From Gracilaria vermiculophylla (taxonomy: Eukaryota > Rhodophyta > Florideophyceae > Gracilariales > Gracilariaceae), in assembly GCA_019155205.2 (NCBI GenBank), contig JAHNZQ020000049.1, positions 1,053,920 to 1,117,919 of the forward strand: DNA of 64,000 bases. Reading direction: 5' to 3'. The position numbers and the translations under genes were made by a program. The notes beneath the pieces are model-generated. The model ran no database searches and was not told the origin of the DNA. It worked only from the letters and a program-made list of their open reading frames with translations. Below, in pieces: positions 9,377-19,930 of this stretch. Position 1 is the first letter of the stretch; each line of letters opens with the position of its first letter.

Positions 9377-12300
9377 TTAAATGAACTTCGGATCAAAGGA
9401 ACCATTGCTATGATCGCTTTCCTCTTCAGAAACTAAGTTCACCATAGGAATACGTAATTCCGGTTCATACTGCTGTTCAATCATCGTATCCAATTCGTTC
9501 CATTCACGCTCCATTGTCATTTGGCGAGAACGATCACCGAGTGTTCGTGCCCCAGATTGACCAACATCCTTTTGTACAATCGATTGTTCAACCTGGGCGT
9601 TTGATTGACCATGAACAGCAGGGAAAGAATTTGTGACTTCACGGCGTGAGGAGGTTTTCCGAAAGGAAGTGGAGCTTCGGCGTCCGCCTCGAATAGCCGT
9701 TTGACGGACTTGAATGTTCGCTTGTCCGATTCGATTTGCATTGCCTTCAACCTTTTCAGTGGTTCTTGAGGTCGGTACCGCATCAGGACTCAACTGTCCT
9801 TCATTCCGGCGAGGGTAATGTTCTGGAAATGAAAAAGACCTCCCTCTCCCGAAGTCTGCTTTTTCTTTTGTTGGACTTTTGTTCAAAGCGGTTTGTTCTT
9901 CGCTGCTCCTCAGAGTAGCTCTTCGACGTTTTGTGGAAACGGTGTCTTTGTGATCGTGAAGGTCTGGAAGACGTCTTTTTCTCGAACCGCTTTTTGGAAC
10001 TGATGATGCATCTTCGTCTGCACTTGATGCGCCCTTTGGTTCTTTTGAGCCTTCATCACTGCTATCCTCATCTGATTCGTCATCAGAGCCAAATATCTCC
10101 TTCAGACGTCGACGCATGATTAGTCGCTGGATTTTGATTTGGTGGTTCAGACGTTCTTGTCTCCTTTTATTGCTCTCATGGGATTTGGAGGTCGGAGACG
10201 AATATGAACTTTGCTTTGTGATCGACCCCTTCGCTGGCAACACAGGACATGAATCAGGTGTTCTAGTATCATTGGCGTGGGATGTAGAGAACGATTTCTG
10301 TCTCAAAGAACGACTTCGCGCGGTACTCGGTTGATCCCTTCCGCTTTCTTTTGTAGAACCATTGGCGGAACCTTCACTTGAGCCTCTAAGAAAGTTTGTG
10401 GGTTTTAACTCATCGTGGGCAAGTTTCAAAAACTTTCCTTTTCTGACCACTTGCTTCATGTACCTGTGATTTGAATGTGCCGTATCATGCATAGAAGATA
10501 AAGACAGCGATCTCTTCTTCGAAGATCGGTTTTGATTTCTGTTTAAATGGCACTCTTCGCTTTCTCCAGAAACCCCGTCAACCACAATCCCTTCACGTCC
10601 TCGACGATAGGTTTTCGTCATTTTGTCACTTCCATCAGGCGTCAAAACCCTTGAACTTTGATGACTAAAAGTTTCATCATCTCTGCGTGAACATGGTTCA
10701 TCTGTTTTTCTTGACCCAGGAGATGAAACCCGCTGATTTGACACCGAATGAGCAAAATGAACCCCGTGCGCGGCTCGTGGAACAACTCTCCGTAATACGC
10801 CACGCCAAACAGAGAGTGGCCGCTCGACTGGTTGTGCATCGGCTGATGAAGACTGCCGTCGCTGCTTTTCCAGTTCTTGATGCTCTTCACAGTTAGAATT
10901 TTCAGCTGTCGCGAACATACTTTGGCGGGGTTCTTCTTCTTTCTTCTTATTTGTTCGAACGGGTATGAATTCGCGCACAACATTCATTCTCTTAGTCTTG
11001 AGATCAACGGGGGGCTCATCAGTGGAGCCCGTCTTTCCGTTTTTCACATTGGGGGCAGCGCATTTTTCGCCGAGACTGGAGGATGCCCGTTTCATAGCAC
11101 TCGGAGCACTATGTTTTTCCTTACGTGCTCGGATGCGTTTCTTATCTTTTGACGGTACCGCCCAATCCGGGCCGGACTTGTACTTGTAATCAAAAAACAA
11201 CTCTTCGTGCTGCGCAATGTCTCTCTTGGCGTACAATCCCACTCGGATATCTCCAGCTACCCTCATCAGCCGCGCCTCACAATTGGGTTCGAAAGCGTGA
11301 TTGCAATACCGTAGTTTGTTTCCAATTCGAGTGGAATCAAGCGCATAGTCATCTGTTATGTTGAACAGAAAGGAATACTGGACTTCGTCATACAACCGAC
11401 CTCGACGATCCGCATGCTCTTGATCGACGATCTCGCCGACATATTCTCCTATAACCTCGTTCTTTCCGATAGAGCTCGTCGCATACGCGCCCCAACCATG
11501 AGTATCAGAATGACCCACAACGACTCTTTGTTTTCTTCCCATCAGTAACCCATCGTTCTGACAGCTCTTCCCATTTTGACCCTCTTTGCATTCGTGGCAA
11601 GCTTTGCAAAGATCTGGATCGCACTCCCGTTTCCATGAGTAACATATACATGCATTGGAAACACATGCCGCTGACGATTTGCATGAACAGCCTTTGAAGG
11701 CGTTAGGGCAAGTTAACTTCCGATCTTGACGGTCTTGATGGGACCTCGTGTGGTTGCAAGAACAATACTTCTCGCAATTGACTCCATTCAGATAACATGG
11801 GCATGATTTGGCTGTACAAGGCCCAGGGTGTTTGCATGGCTCAAAATCTCGTCTCAGTCCACCTCTGAGACCGCTTTCGTCCTCCATGCGCATCTTTTTG
11901 CGTTTCGACTTGGTACTGTCCACGCTGTACGGTGACTTCCGAAACCGCCGCCGGCTTTTCTGCTTCGACTCAACCGAAGGGAGTCCCTCAATGGCAGAGA
12001 ATATATACCCAACCCGGCAGCATGTGAGTTCTAATTTAGAGTAGGAAGCCAACAAAAATTTGCAGCTGCTCGCAATTCGACAGGGATCAGCTCCAAACAC
12101 GCCGTGCAATTCGAGAAGAAGCGCCCTCACATCCGCTGCTTTGCCCGAATCACGTTCGACATCTCTCCACCAAGATTCACTTTCCGTTAACGACCCATCA
12201 ATATGCCAGCATTTTTTCTTCATTTTATCCTCACACTTCGACTCAATATCTAGAGAAATTTGGCGATTCGAGGAATCTTTCCTGGTTTTATCCGGGATGG

Positions 12301-13297
12301 TGACGCTTGGTTTCGCAGTATGATTGCCGTGTAAGATGCAGTTGTAGGCGTAGCACTGCCGGCAGACAAAAAAAGGAATTGAATCTCCTTTAAGTATCTC
12401 CGAAGGTCTCGGTTTTACAGAACCTTTGATAATTTGTATCATTTCAGTTCTATATTTCTTTTTTGCTTGCTCTTCTCTGTCCGTTTCATCGTATTTGCTC
12501 TGCCGATATGCTATGTTTGTCGCACAAGTAGCTAACTGTGTTTTGGAAACCAACCCAAACGCATCACAGGCGATGCCGGCAATAGGCTCAAGAGAAGAGC
12601 AATCCAGAACTTCAAGGATATGCTTCAACGCCACACGCATCGCGGCACGTTTCCAAACGCATTCGCTCAGTTTTTTCTTCGTAGGAACAGACAAATGCAA
12701 TTCTGCGCCTTTCATATTCTTTGATATCTGGTTGGATCGCGTGTTGTCTTGCAAAGATTCCACCACCAGTGTATCTGCGTGCTGTTCATCTTCTCCATCG
12801 ACATCCTCAATGTCTGATACATCATCGGGAACGCGTTCATCAAGTTCAAACGTATCAGCCGCTAATTTGTTGGAGAAGTTGAGGTGCTTATCAGATTCAC
12901 CGATGTAGGGAACAAAAAAGTTGTCTTTTCCTTGGTCAGCAGCTCGCATATTCGTCCGAACGCGAACCCATGATAGTCCACTCGGACATTTGCTAACAGT
13001 TTCCAGCAAAACCTTTTGTTCTGAGCGGTTTGGGATTGCAAATATGGAATTTGATGAAGGGCTTGATTTGGGGGCGTTTTTGTTTTCGTTCCTCTCGCAA
13101 GCATGCTCGAACTCTTTTCTTGAATTCAGGCGTGCGGAAAACCGTCTGGCAGCCTTGACATTGGAATGTATCTTTCGCGCTCTGGAAGTTGCTAGTTCTT
13201 GGGTGGCAGATGAGAAAGATTGTTGAACGATATTCCTCACATTTTCAAGAGAGGAAAGTAACCTCGGGTCGCTCGTGGGTATGCTTTCCATCAACAT
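9377..13297 (-). CDS. E(z)-type H3K27 histone methyltransferase (PRC2 catalytic subunit)
   Basis: Intronless gene for 1306 residues from the first ATG (13297; further upstream only a TTG is in frame). Order of parts: an MCSS-like Cys segment (FFVCRQCYAYNCILHG, compare EZH2 FCRRCFKYDCFLH), a SANT-like region (LLLELHGVFGADPCRIA), the pre-SET CXC domain (about 485-575, starting CKHPGPCTAKSCPCYLNGVNC), and the SET domain (about 590-710: HGWGAYATSSIGKNEVIGEY, LRYCNHAFEPNC, ELFFDYKY). This matches E(z)/EZH2/CLF, which trimethylates H3K27 in Polycomb repressive complex 2. Two oddities: the SET asparagine-histidine-serine motif reads Asn666-His667-Ala668, and about 600 residues of Ser/Arg/Lys-rich, apparently disordered tail follow the SET domain, which normally ends the protein. 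The tail has basic NLS-like clusters (RKRRLPD, KRRRATLR). Confidence 0.9.
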   Translation of the reverse strand: MLMESIPTSDPRLLSSLENVRNIVQQSFSSATQELATSRARKIHSNVKAARRFSARLNSRKEFEHACERNENKNAPKSSPSSNSIFAIPNRSEQKVLLETVSKCPSGLSWVRVRTNMRAADQGKDNFFVPYIGESDKHLNFSNKLAADTFELDERVPDDVSDIEDVDGEDEQHADTLVVESLQDNTRSNQISKNMKGAELHLSVPTKKKLSECVWKRAAMRVALKHILEVLDCSSLEPIAGIACDAFGLVSKTQLATCATNIAYRQSKYDETDREEQAKKKYRTEMIQIIKGSVKPRPSEILKGDSIPFFVCRQCYAYNCILHGNHTAKPSVTIPDKTRKDSSNRQISLDIESKCEDKMKKKCWHIDGSLTESESWWRDVERDSGKAADVRALLLELHGVFGADPCRIASSCKFLLASYSKLELTCCRVGYIFSAIEGLPSVESKQKSRRRFRKSPYSVDSTKSKRKKMRMEDESGLRGGLRRDFEPCKHPGPCTAKSCPCYLNGVNCEKYCSCNHTRSHQDRQDRKLTCPNAFKGCSCKSSAACVSNACICYSWKRECDPDLCKACHECKEGQNGKSCQNDGLLMGRKQRVVVGHSDTHGWGAYATSSIGKNEVIGEYVGEIVDQEHADRRGRLYDEVQYSFLFNITDDYALDSTRIGNKLRYCNHAFEPNCEARLMRVAGDIRVGLYAKRDIAQHEELFFDYKYKSGPDWAVPSKDKKRIRARKEKHSAPSAMKRASSSLGEKCAAPNVKNGKTGSTDEPPVDLKTKRMNVVREFIPVRTNKKKEEEPRQSMFATAENSNCEEHQELEKQRRQSSSADAQPVERPLSVWRGVLRRVVPRAAHGVHFAHSVSNQRVSSPGSRKTDEPCSRRDDETFSHQSSRVLTPDGSDKMTKTYRRGREGIVVDGVSGESEECHLNRNQNRSSKKRSLSLSSMHDTAHSNHRYMKQVVRKGKFLKLAHDELKPTNFLRGSSEGSANGSTKESGRDQPSTARSRSLRQKSFSTSHANDTRTPDSCPVLPAKGSITKQSSYSSPTSKSHESNKRRQERLNHQIKIQRLIMRRRLKEIFGSDDESDEDSSDEGSKEPKGASSADEDASSVPKSGSRKRRLPDLHDHKDTVSTKRRRATLRSSEEQTALNKSPTKEKADFGRGRSFSFPEHYPRRNEGQLSPDAVPTSRTTEKVEGNANRIGQANIQVRQTAIRGGRRSSTSFRKTSSRREVTNSFPAVHGQSNAQVEQSIVQKDVGQSGARTLGDRSRQMTMEREWNELDTMIEQQYEPELRIPMVNLVSEEESDHSNGSFDPKFI

Positions 13298-14910
13298 CGG
13301 CTTCGGTTCTCTTCGATGAAACGGCAATAACGGAGCCGAACGCCGGCACCCATGCGCGGAACGGTTGCGTCGAGAAGTTGAGCACGCGAAAGGGTGTGGT
13401 GGACGATATGGAGAGCAATGCAGTCAGCCATGATGGAGAAGCGGTGTGTTTAAAAAAAAAAGGTGTATTTCAGTCTGCGGCCAGTCAGGATTTCACATGC
13501 AACCCTACACCAGTGAAATCTGTAAATGGTACATGCCCTATGTTAGGTCACATGGATGTTTTGATGCCAGGAAATCTTCACTGACGAGATCCAGTTTTTG
13601 CGCCTTTATTCCTAGTTTACGACTTGAATACTACTGAACCGGTGATAGAGCATCTTTCACAGATTATAGCGTGGTTCGCCTCAACCCGCTGCACTGCGAA
13701 ACGCCGCACGTAGAAAGTTGTCTCAAGACTCGTTTAAGGTTCGCCGCAAAGTTCGTCTCGGTAATCTCGTCAAATCACAATGCGAATGTTTATTGAACCT
13801 GCCACAACATGTCTGTTTACTACACTGTGAAACACAGCGATTCGCTTTCCAATCGCTTATAGTTTGGGATATGGACATTTTTGATGTTTGCATCCCCGAA
13901 ACTCTACTCTGCTGAACAAACCTGTAGTCCCGCTAGAAGATCATGGTTTTTTCAATGAGAAAAATATTTCATGGTCAGATTTGATAGACAACAGCACACT
14001 CGCCGCAATGAGTCATTGTTTTCATGTCAATAATGGATTGATTTCTTACTCTGAAACGACTCTTGCTGAGCTTTGTACAAAAGTTTTTATTCTGTTTCTA
14101 TAGCGCTTGTTAACGAGATGTATTGCGATAAAGGGTATTCAGAGATGCAACGACGTGTGGCATAAAGTAGCCAGGGATCGATGGCGTGATGATTTATCTA
14201 ATAACTCTGTTTCATTGTAAATAATTACCAGCATACTCGTCAAACATGTTCAATGGATTCCGAAGATTGGGGGCTTAGAACCTATAGCTAAAGGGAAACC
14301 AGTCGTGTTTAGAGATCACCAACGTTCTGAACCGTTTAGCACTTGTTCTTATTGTTGAACGAAGAGCTTTGAGGAAGGAATGACCTTCTCTGTTGTGTTC
14401 GAGTTTTATAATTATCTTCAACTCAGTAATATCATGGTTGCACCGCATTCTTCTCTCTGCAAGGTCCACAGAATGGCGAGAGCGAAACTGGTGTCAACCA
14501 CGTTTTCTCTCTTCAGCTCGTCGAGAAAGTTCACTAAAAACTTGAATATTCGGAAGACTGTACTTTACGAAGAAACACGTGCTGATTGAACTACAAAGCG
14601 ATACTGAAGGCAATGATGATATGGGTATTCTTGTCAGGGTACGAACGTTTCTTCATACAAAGTATGATAGTTCACAGTTTAGGACGAACTCTCTCGAAAC
14701 CAAACTGGATTGCCAATGAGATGGATCTCATATATGTGTACTTGGATCCCCCGCAACTTTAAAAAGGATATGGGAATGATGTTCAAAGATGGAAGTTGTT
14801 TGTCGCAAGCGCCTCATTTTGTGCTCTTAATAACACACGAGCCGAGAGGTGTGGTACACGTGAGACATTGTCTTTATCACTATTATTGAACCAAAGAGTC
14901 AAAAGAGAAC
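13298..14910. other. Gene-poor stretch upstream of the E(z) gene
   Basis: About 1.6 kb between the E(z) start and the poly(A) polymerase stop. Frames of 60-130 codons exist but carry no family motif. The right end likely holds the PAP 3' UTR and the left end the E(z) promoter. Confidence 0.5.
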
Positions 14911-17028
14911 TTAACTATCGGCTGTCCCATTTGCTTCCACCATTTCGTGAACGTCATGCCTCACACTGCTTTCCTCACCTGCATCTCCGTCAGTGCCCGT
15001 TCCCGGATCCTTTCTTAGCTTCACACTTATTGTCTTCCGCTCCCCTGTTCTTTGAGTTTGAGGAGCGGAACCGGGGACAGCTGTGTCTGTCACTAACTCG
15101 TCGTTGACCAGTCTTGTTGTTCCTACCTTTGCTGCCGCCAAAGCCTTTAGTTTTTCGACAGTTGTCGTTTCCTCTGGTTCTCCTTCTGGATTCTTCTCAT
15201 CCTGGTCCCCTGGTTTCTGAGTACCGGCCTCATCAACACGCATTCGCTTAACGTTTTCAGAATCGTTTCGAGATGCCTGTGTCTCCCCCGTCTGTTCTTT
15301 GCTTGGCGGCCCATTCGATACAGCGAAATCAGCAGAGGGAACATTTGAGCTTGCCGCAACTGATTTCTGCCCTGCAGAGCTTTCCCCAGATTTAGGAGCA
15401 GAGGTCGCAGGCCTTGTAGGCGTACTCACCTTCCTTTTCTTCCTCTTCTTCACCATCCTTCCTTCTTTGTACTCCTTTGGTATTTCACCTTGAACAAACT
15501 CTGGTAAGTCTGCAGCCTTCAAACTGCTTACTTTTAAGTGCATGGAATTTGTTTTCTCAGGGAGGCCATTGACGGTGTGTTGCCATAAACTGACCGGCGC
15601 AGTGAGGTCCAGCGCGCGACGCGTCCCATTGGGCACATTCTGTCGTGAAGGAGGTTTGAGGCTTAAACCGATGAAAAACGTTCTTCCACACCCAGCTCGC
15701 AACTTCGGGTTGTTCTGGTAACCAGGGGGGTACGGTCTTACTTTCCGGACGCTTCCTGATTCCTCGAGATGGCGAATCAATAGCCTGAGCTTGGACTCGA
15801 CCGCGCCCTTCCAGACTTTGAAGCTCTCCTGATCATCCGCAGAAACATCGACTTGAAGGAAGCGCTTGTATTCGCCAAAGAATTCCGAAGGCTTGAACAA
15901 ACCCTGCCAGGCGTTGAGCCCGCCCGCATCGGAATCTTCTCGGTCTGAACTTTCTTCAATCGCTTGAGTGATTCGAAGCCCTCGACTAATTTCCTCCTTC
16001 ATAATGGTCAGAGTGGATCCGGAGACGTTGTGGGTGGTGTTCATGCTTGGGTACGCCGGGGTGATGATCGGCATAAAATGTCTCTGATTGCCGTGGGGGG
16101 TCCATATCTTGAAGCCGCACGCCGGATTGCCGCTTGAAATCGCACATAGAAGTACAGGGGCCGACTGCGTTGAAGTGTTCCAATTCCATTTATCGTACAA
16201 AAGGAAAAACCGGGTTAAAAGTGTGGAAGGTGCAGCATAAGGATAGAGTTGGCAGACACGGGCGGTCAGGATAGCCCATGCAACGCCGCCCAAAAAGCCA
16301 AGAACGTTTGAGTACACCTGTCGTCGTTTTGCCCAAAGTTTGATGGCTCGAAGAACAGTTCGAAAGTTTGGTATGTTGGGGACAAGTTTAAGGATAGCGT
16401 CAGTTACTCGCACACCGTTGATACTGCGCTGCGTCTCGTCGTCAACGTTGCGCAGAATCTTATCATCAAGGATGTCAAATTTGTCCGGGATTCGTGTGAT
16501 TTGAAGTGGGGCACAGAGCAGATCAATTTCAACACCACGATAAACGAACTTTATGACTGGAACAAACGCTCTTGGAACAGCTACAATTTCTGTGGCCTCC
16601 GGGGTAGCTCGTAATATTTCAACGAGCACAATGTCACTGGCAGGCGTGAGGCCTGTGTTGGGATCAAACTCGCCAAACACATGTGGCTTGCGCAGAATGT
16701 GGCGTGGGGTGATGACAAGCGTGTCTATGTCGGCGCCGGGGCCGTCGACACCGAGCCTGTACGATCCAAAAGTGCAGATGCGAACGCCACAGTTCTTTGC
16801 GTCATGCTCCGGCATGCCCTGCGAAATGGAAACCTTGGTTGCCCAAGTCTTAACAATATTGGAAAGCTCGAGCAAGACTCGTTCCCTCAACTCCTTACCT
16901 TCTTGCGTCTCGTAGAGGTTGTTCTTGTGCAAGCATTCTTCCAGTTCGTTGCTCAGGCGATGATCGCGCGGCGTGGGCGGCTCGGTGGAAATCGGATCTG
17001 TGACTCCCCATCGCTTTTGGATGGTCAT
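14911..17028 (-). CDS. Nuclear poly(A) polymerase
   Basis: Canonical poly(A) polymerase, 705 residues, which adds poly(A) tails to pre-mRNA 3' ends after cleavage. The ATG at 17028 is chosen because the protein then begins MTIQKRWGVTDPISTEPPTP, the usual PAP N-terminus; the frame continues upstream only to a GTG through GC-rich promoter DNA. The nucleotidyltransferase core has the Gly-Ser then Asp-x-Asp motif (GSYRLGVDGPGADIDTLVI) and the third carboxylate in GVEIDLLCAP. The central domain (INGVRVTDAIL, FRTVLRAIKLWAKRR, GFLGGVAWAIL) and the C-terminal RNA-binding region (RAGCGRTFFIGLSLK) are intact. The tail from about residue 540 is hydrophilic and carries a nuclear localisation signal (KKRKKRK) followed by a Ser/Thr/Glu-rich segment. 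Intronless. Confidence 0.93.
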   Translation of the reverse strand: MTIQKRWGVTDPISTEPPTPRDHRLSNELEECLHKNNLYETQEGKELRERVLLELSNIVKTWATKVSISQGMPEHDAKNCGVRICTFGSYRLGVDGPGADIDTLVITPRHILRKPHVFGEFDPNTGLTPASDIVLVEILRATPEATEIVAVPRAFVPVIKFVYRGVEIDLLCAPLQITRIPDKFDILDDKILRNVDDETQRSINGVRVTDAILKLVPNIPNFRTVLRAIKLWAKRRQVYSNVLGFLGGVAWAILTARVCQLYPYAAPSTLLTRFFLLYDKWNWNTSTQSAPVLLCAISSGNPACGFKIWTPHGNQRHFMPIITPAYPSMNTTHNVSGSTLTIMKEEISRGLRITQAIEESSDREDSDAGGLNAWQGLFKPSEFFGEYKRFLQVDVSADDQESFKVWKGAVESKLRLLIRHLEESGSVRKVRPYPPGYQNNPKLRAGCGRTFFIGLSLKPPSRQNVPNGTRRALDLTAPVSLWQHTVNGLPEKTNSMHLKVSSLKAADLPEFVQGEIPKEYKEGRMVKKRKKRKVSTPTRPATSAPKSGESSAGQKSVAASSNVPSADFAVSNGPPSKEQTGETQASRNDSENVKRMRVDEAGTQKPGDQDEKNPEGEPEETTTVEKLKALAAAKVGTTRLVNDELVTDTAVPGSAPQTQRTGERKTISVKLRKDPGTGTDGDAGEESSVRHDVHEMVEANGTADS

Positions 17029-17978
17029 AATGGCGGTTAGTGCAGGTGATTTTGCAGCGGAAATGGTGGATGGAGAAGGGTTCTGCGCGGCGGGCTGCGG
17101 GTGCAAATGTGACTGGGGAAGGCGGGAAGCAGAAGAGCGAAAGGGGCAAGAGCGAAGAAGGCGGGGGAGGTGGGGAAGAGAAAGAGAACAGGTCGACTTG
17201 TTTGCCCGGTGCACACTAGCCTACACAAGAGCCACGCGCAGCGCAAGACGTGCGATGGTGCATGAGCCCGAGGGAGGGAGAAGCGACGGTGGAGCCCAAG
17301 AGAAGAGCGCGAGTCGCTCCCGTCGCAGCTGCGAAGGGCTGCGCGTGGGCGACCGGCGAACAGGCGCGGGCGCAGTTGATACCCTCTCTCAGACGCGGCT
17401 GTCGGGCGCGACGGACGCCGCCCGCACGGCTTCTGCGTCGCCTGACAAAGTGCTCCAGCGCGGCGCTCCGCTCAGCGCCGCGTTTCCAATGCACTGCGGT
17501 AGCCCTGGTGCCGCCCCGGATATCGGCGCCACCGCTCCATCTGCCTGCCAAAACAAAAGTACCCATTTATTTTCGCGGAAATGACGCTACCGCCCCCCCG
17601 TCACCACCTGCGCTATGCGCCCAACCTCGTGTCCCAAGAGCCGCGGTTTTGCACCACGTGTGCGACGTGTGGTGCTGCTCCTATCCACCCCCCCTGTGGG
17701 ACACAACTTCGTCGCACGCTGCCCTTCATCCTCCCTCAGCTGCCCAGCTTTGCAAAGCCACAATGCCGCCCGTATCAGCGAATCCCACACCAACCCTCGG
17801 CAGTCTAACAAGCCTTTCCCCATCAATACCTCACCGGTGCTAACAAGTCCGACATTGCGTAGCGAGCTGCTCGTCTGTCGCGTCAGCCTCAAACCGTCGT
17901 CAGTGGGGTAGGAGCGCACCTCATCATCTCTGTCCAGTCCAATGTAAAACGTTCCCGATGGCCTCAAAACAACAGCTG
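17029..17978. other. Promoter-side spacer of the poly(A) polymerase gene
   Basis: About 950 bp, GC-rich next to the PAP start. Overlapping open frames on both strands look like composition effects; no motif recognised. It should contain the PAP promoter and the 3' UTR of the coiled-coil gene. Confidence 0.45.
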
Positions 17979-19493
17979 CTAGAATATTGCCTTGAGCAAC
18001 CCACCCCGAACCTCGTCTACCAAGCTGCCGAAGACTCCTTTCTGCTCCCTGTTTGCGCCAGGCGAGCCATGGCTTGAAGATTTGTTTTGCGGAAACAAAT
18101 TTCCGACCCCGTTCACCATCTGTCCGAGCACGTTCCCGACGCCCCCCGTCACGTGCTCGCCCGCCGACACCGCGAGCTCATCGACGATGCTTACCAGCGT
18201 GTGTCTCACAGAGCCAACGATTTTCGCCTCAAACTGCTGATTTTGCACTTGGTCAATCAGCTTGCACGGGATAACCATCAGTTCCTCCATGTGCTCCTTC
18301 ATCCTCGTCATCTGCTCAATCACTTTGCTGTGCGCAGTCGCGTTGCTGGCCGCGTCCTGCAGCGCACTCGCGTCGGGCAGCGTCTCCCTCAGCTCGTCGA
18401 TTCCCGCCAGTAGGCTCATCAGATCGTCGGACGGTCTCATGACCAACGCTCTCCACCCCGTCGGCACAAAGAACTGCCGAATTTCTCGCGCCAGACGCGG
18501 CAGATTGGCCACAAACTGTTTCAGCACTCCAGCAAGTCTTCTCAGCAAACCGCAAGTCTGCTCTAACCGTTGCTCAAACGAGTCCATCTGCTGCGCAAAC
18601 AACCCCGTCAGGCTGCGTATCTTCGAAACAGAACCCTCCACGACGCTCCGACTCTGTGCGGCATTGTCGAGAAGCTTTGAGCTGCAGCGCACAGTGTCCA
18701 CAATTCCAGCACCGAATTCGGCTTCTCCCTCTTGGTCGCTTGCGCTTTCTGAGCTGTCGCTTTCCGGCGAAAACATTCGGCGCAGTCGACATACTATGCC
18801 GTACATCTCCTCTTCTTGATTCAAAAGATCAGCGATAGGTTCTTTCACTTGGGACAGAGTGGCCCCGAGTTGTTTGAGTTCTTCAAAGTCGTTCTCAAGG
18901 GCTGCCAGTTGGTTTACCGACTCAAGGACGGCGTCCGAAAGGCGTTGAGCAGAAGAAACTACCTTTGAGATCACTTCTGCAGAGGATTTGGGTGGGGCAG
19001 ACAGCGAGCGATCGTTGAGCGATATGGTCTCATCCATGTCGTTCAGTTGCTGGAGAACGCGGTGCTGTTTTGAAAACTTGGTTATTTTAGCCGGGTCAAG
19101 AGGTATACTACCGCAAAGAAGCCGAGGGTAGAGCTGGACGGGGTCCTCTGTTGCAGCATGAAGATGGGCGATAAGAGTCATGACTCTCTGGCGGATGTTT
19201 TGCAGCAAAGGGAATTTCAATCTTTGAGGCAAATCCTGGCGCTCCTTGTCCATCACTTGCGGTAAGTTTTCGACCTCCCTCGCAATGTGTTTCGTTTTGC
19301 TCAAGCCGTCAGTAATCTGAGATGTGACCCCTGCAAAGCTTTCCTCAAGTTGGGTTGAAACGTTGTGCAAACATCTTTTGTTGACTTGTTCAATTTCAAT
19401 GTGTTGTGTTTGCTTGGCGCCAATTGTGTTGACCAGGAGTTGGTACACCCCAGACAGACCTTCAACAGAGGCATCAGGCTTGTCATGCATCAT
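17979..19493 (-). CDS. Coiled-coil protein of unknown function
   Basis: Single open frame of 504 residues from ATG 19493 (preceded by no closer alternative). The sequence is helical throughout, with heptad-like stretches (for example around SAQRLSDAVLESVNQLAALE and MDSFEQRLEQTCGLLRRLAG), one acidic Ser/Glu patch (SPESDSSESASDQEGEAE), and a Gly-rich, mildly hydrophobic C-terminus (GGVGNVLGQMVNGVGNLF ... FGSLVDEVRGGLLKAIF) that could be an amphipathic membrane-contact region. No signal peptide and no clear transmembrane helix. Codon use and length argue for a real gene. It could be a tether, cytoskeletal or trafficking component, but I do not recognise a family. Confidence 0.65.
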   Translation of the reverse strand: MMHDKPDASVEGLSGVYQLLVNTIGAKQTQHIEIEQVNKRCLHNVSTQLEESFAGVTSQITDGLSKTKHIAREVENLPQVMDKERQDLPQRLKFPLLQNIRQRVMTLIAHLHAATEDPVQLYPRLLCGSIPLDPAKITKFSKQHRVLQQLNDMDETISLNDRSLSAPPKSSAEVISKVVSSAQRLSDAVLESVNQLAALENDFEELKQLGATLSQVKEPIADLLNQEEEMYGIVCRLRRMFSPESDSSESASDQEGEAEFGAGIVDTVRCSSKLLDNAAQSRSVVEGSVSKIRSLTGLFAQQMDSFEQRLEQTCGLLRRLAGVLKQFVANLPRLAREIRQFFVPTGWRALVMRPSDDLMSLLAGIDELRETLPDASALQDAASNATAHSKVIEQMTRMKEHMEELMVIPCKLIDQVQNQQFEAKIVGSVRHTLVSIVDELAVSAGEHVTGGVGNVLGQMVNGVGNLFPQNKSSSHGSPGANREQKGVFGSLVDEVRGGLLKAIF

Positions 19494-19684
19494 GTTGAAA
19501 TTAGGGGAGTTGGTTGGGAAGTAACAGGGTGCAAAGACTTTTCTAAACCGAAAGGCTGCGTCTGCTGAGCGGCTCTTCGGCGGAATCCACCTGTGAAAGC
19601 GAATTTCCTAATCACAAATGTAAATTTAAACTCACACCAGCGGAGTGAACGTTCGCATTGCTCTCCTTGCCAACGTATCTCTTA

Positions 19685-19930
19685 TCAAGAGCAGAGAATT
19701 TCAGTGCAGGCGGCGAGAGTGAGTGGTGCAGCACGGTACTTGCCAGCTATGTCGTGGCGATTTGGCGTGGCATCCACGCCAACGGCGTGGGGTGGAGTCG
19801 CAATCCGAACTTGGGACATGGATTCGGAGCTGTAATGCAGTCGCCGTTTTACTTCAGTACTCGGCAAGTGCCGCACGCCGCTCAAGCCGCTCCTTAGGCC
19901 CTCGCTGAGCCTCACCCGAGGTGCGAACAT
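19685..19930 (-). CDS. Possible small mitochondrial protein (presequence-like ORF)
   Basis: From ATG 19930 the frame gives 81 residues. The first 35 or so are rich in Arg, Ser and Leu (MFAPRVRLSEGLRSGLSGVR) and end in KRRLHYSSES, which fits an R-3 mitochondrial processing site (RLHY then SS). The following residues (VRIATPPHAVGVDATP) do not match a family I know. The frame may be the first exon of a longer spliced gene: GTACCG follows the codons for AGK and GTGAGT lies about 110 bp further on, but no clear branch site supports either. The call rests only on the leader. Confidence 0.3.
   Translation of the reverse strand: MFAPRVRLSEGLRSGLSGVRHLPSTEVKRRLHYSSESMSQVRIATPPHAVGVDATPNRHDIAGKYRAAPLTLAACTEILCS

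Noticed and set aside
17029..17214. Extension of poly(A) polymerase to a GTG codon
   Set aside because: No ATG, low-complexity Ser/Pro/Arg sequence, and the family N-terminus begins at the ATG at 17028.
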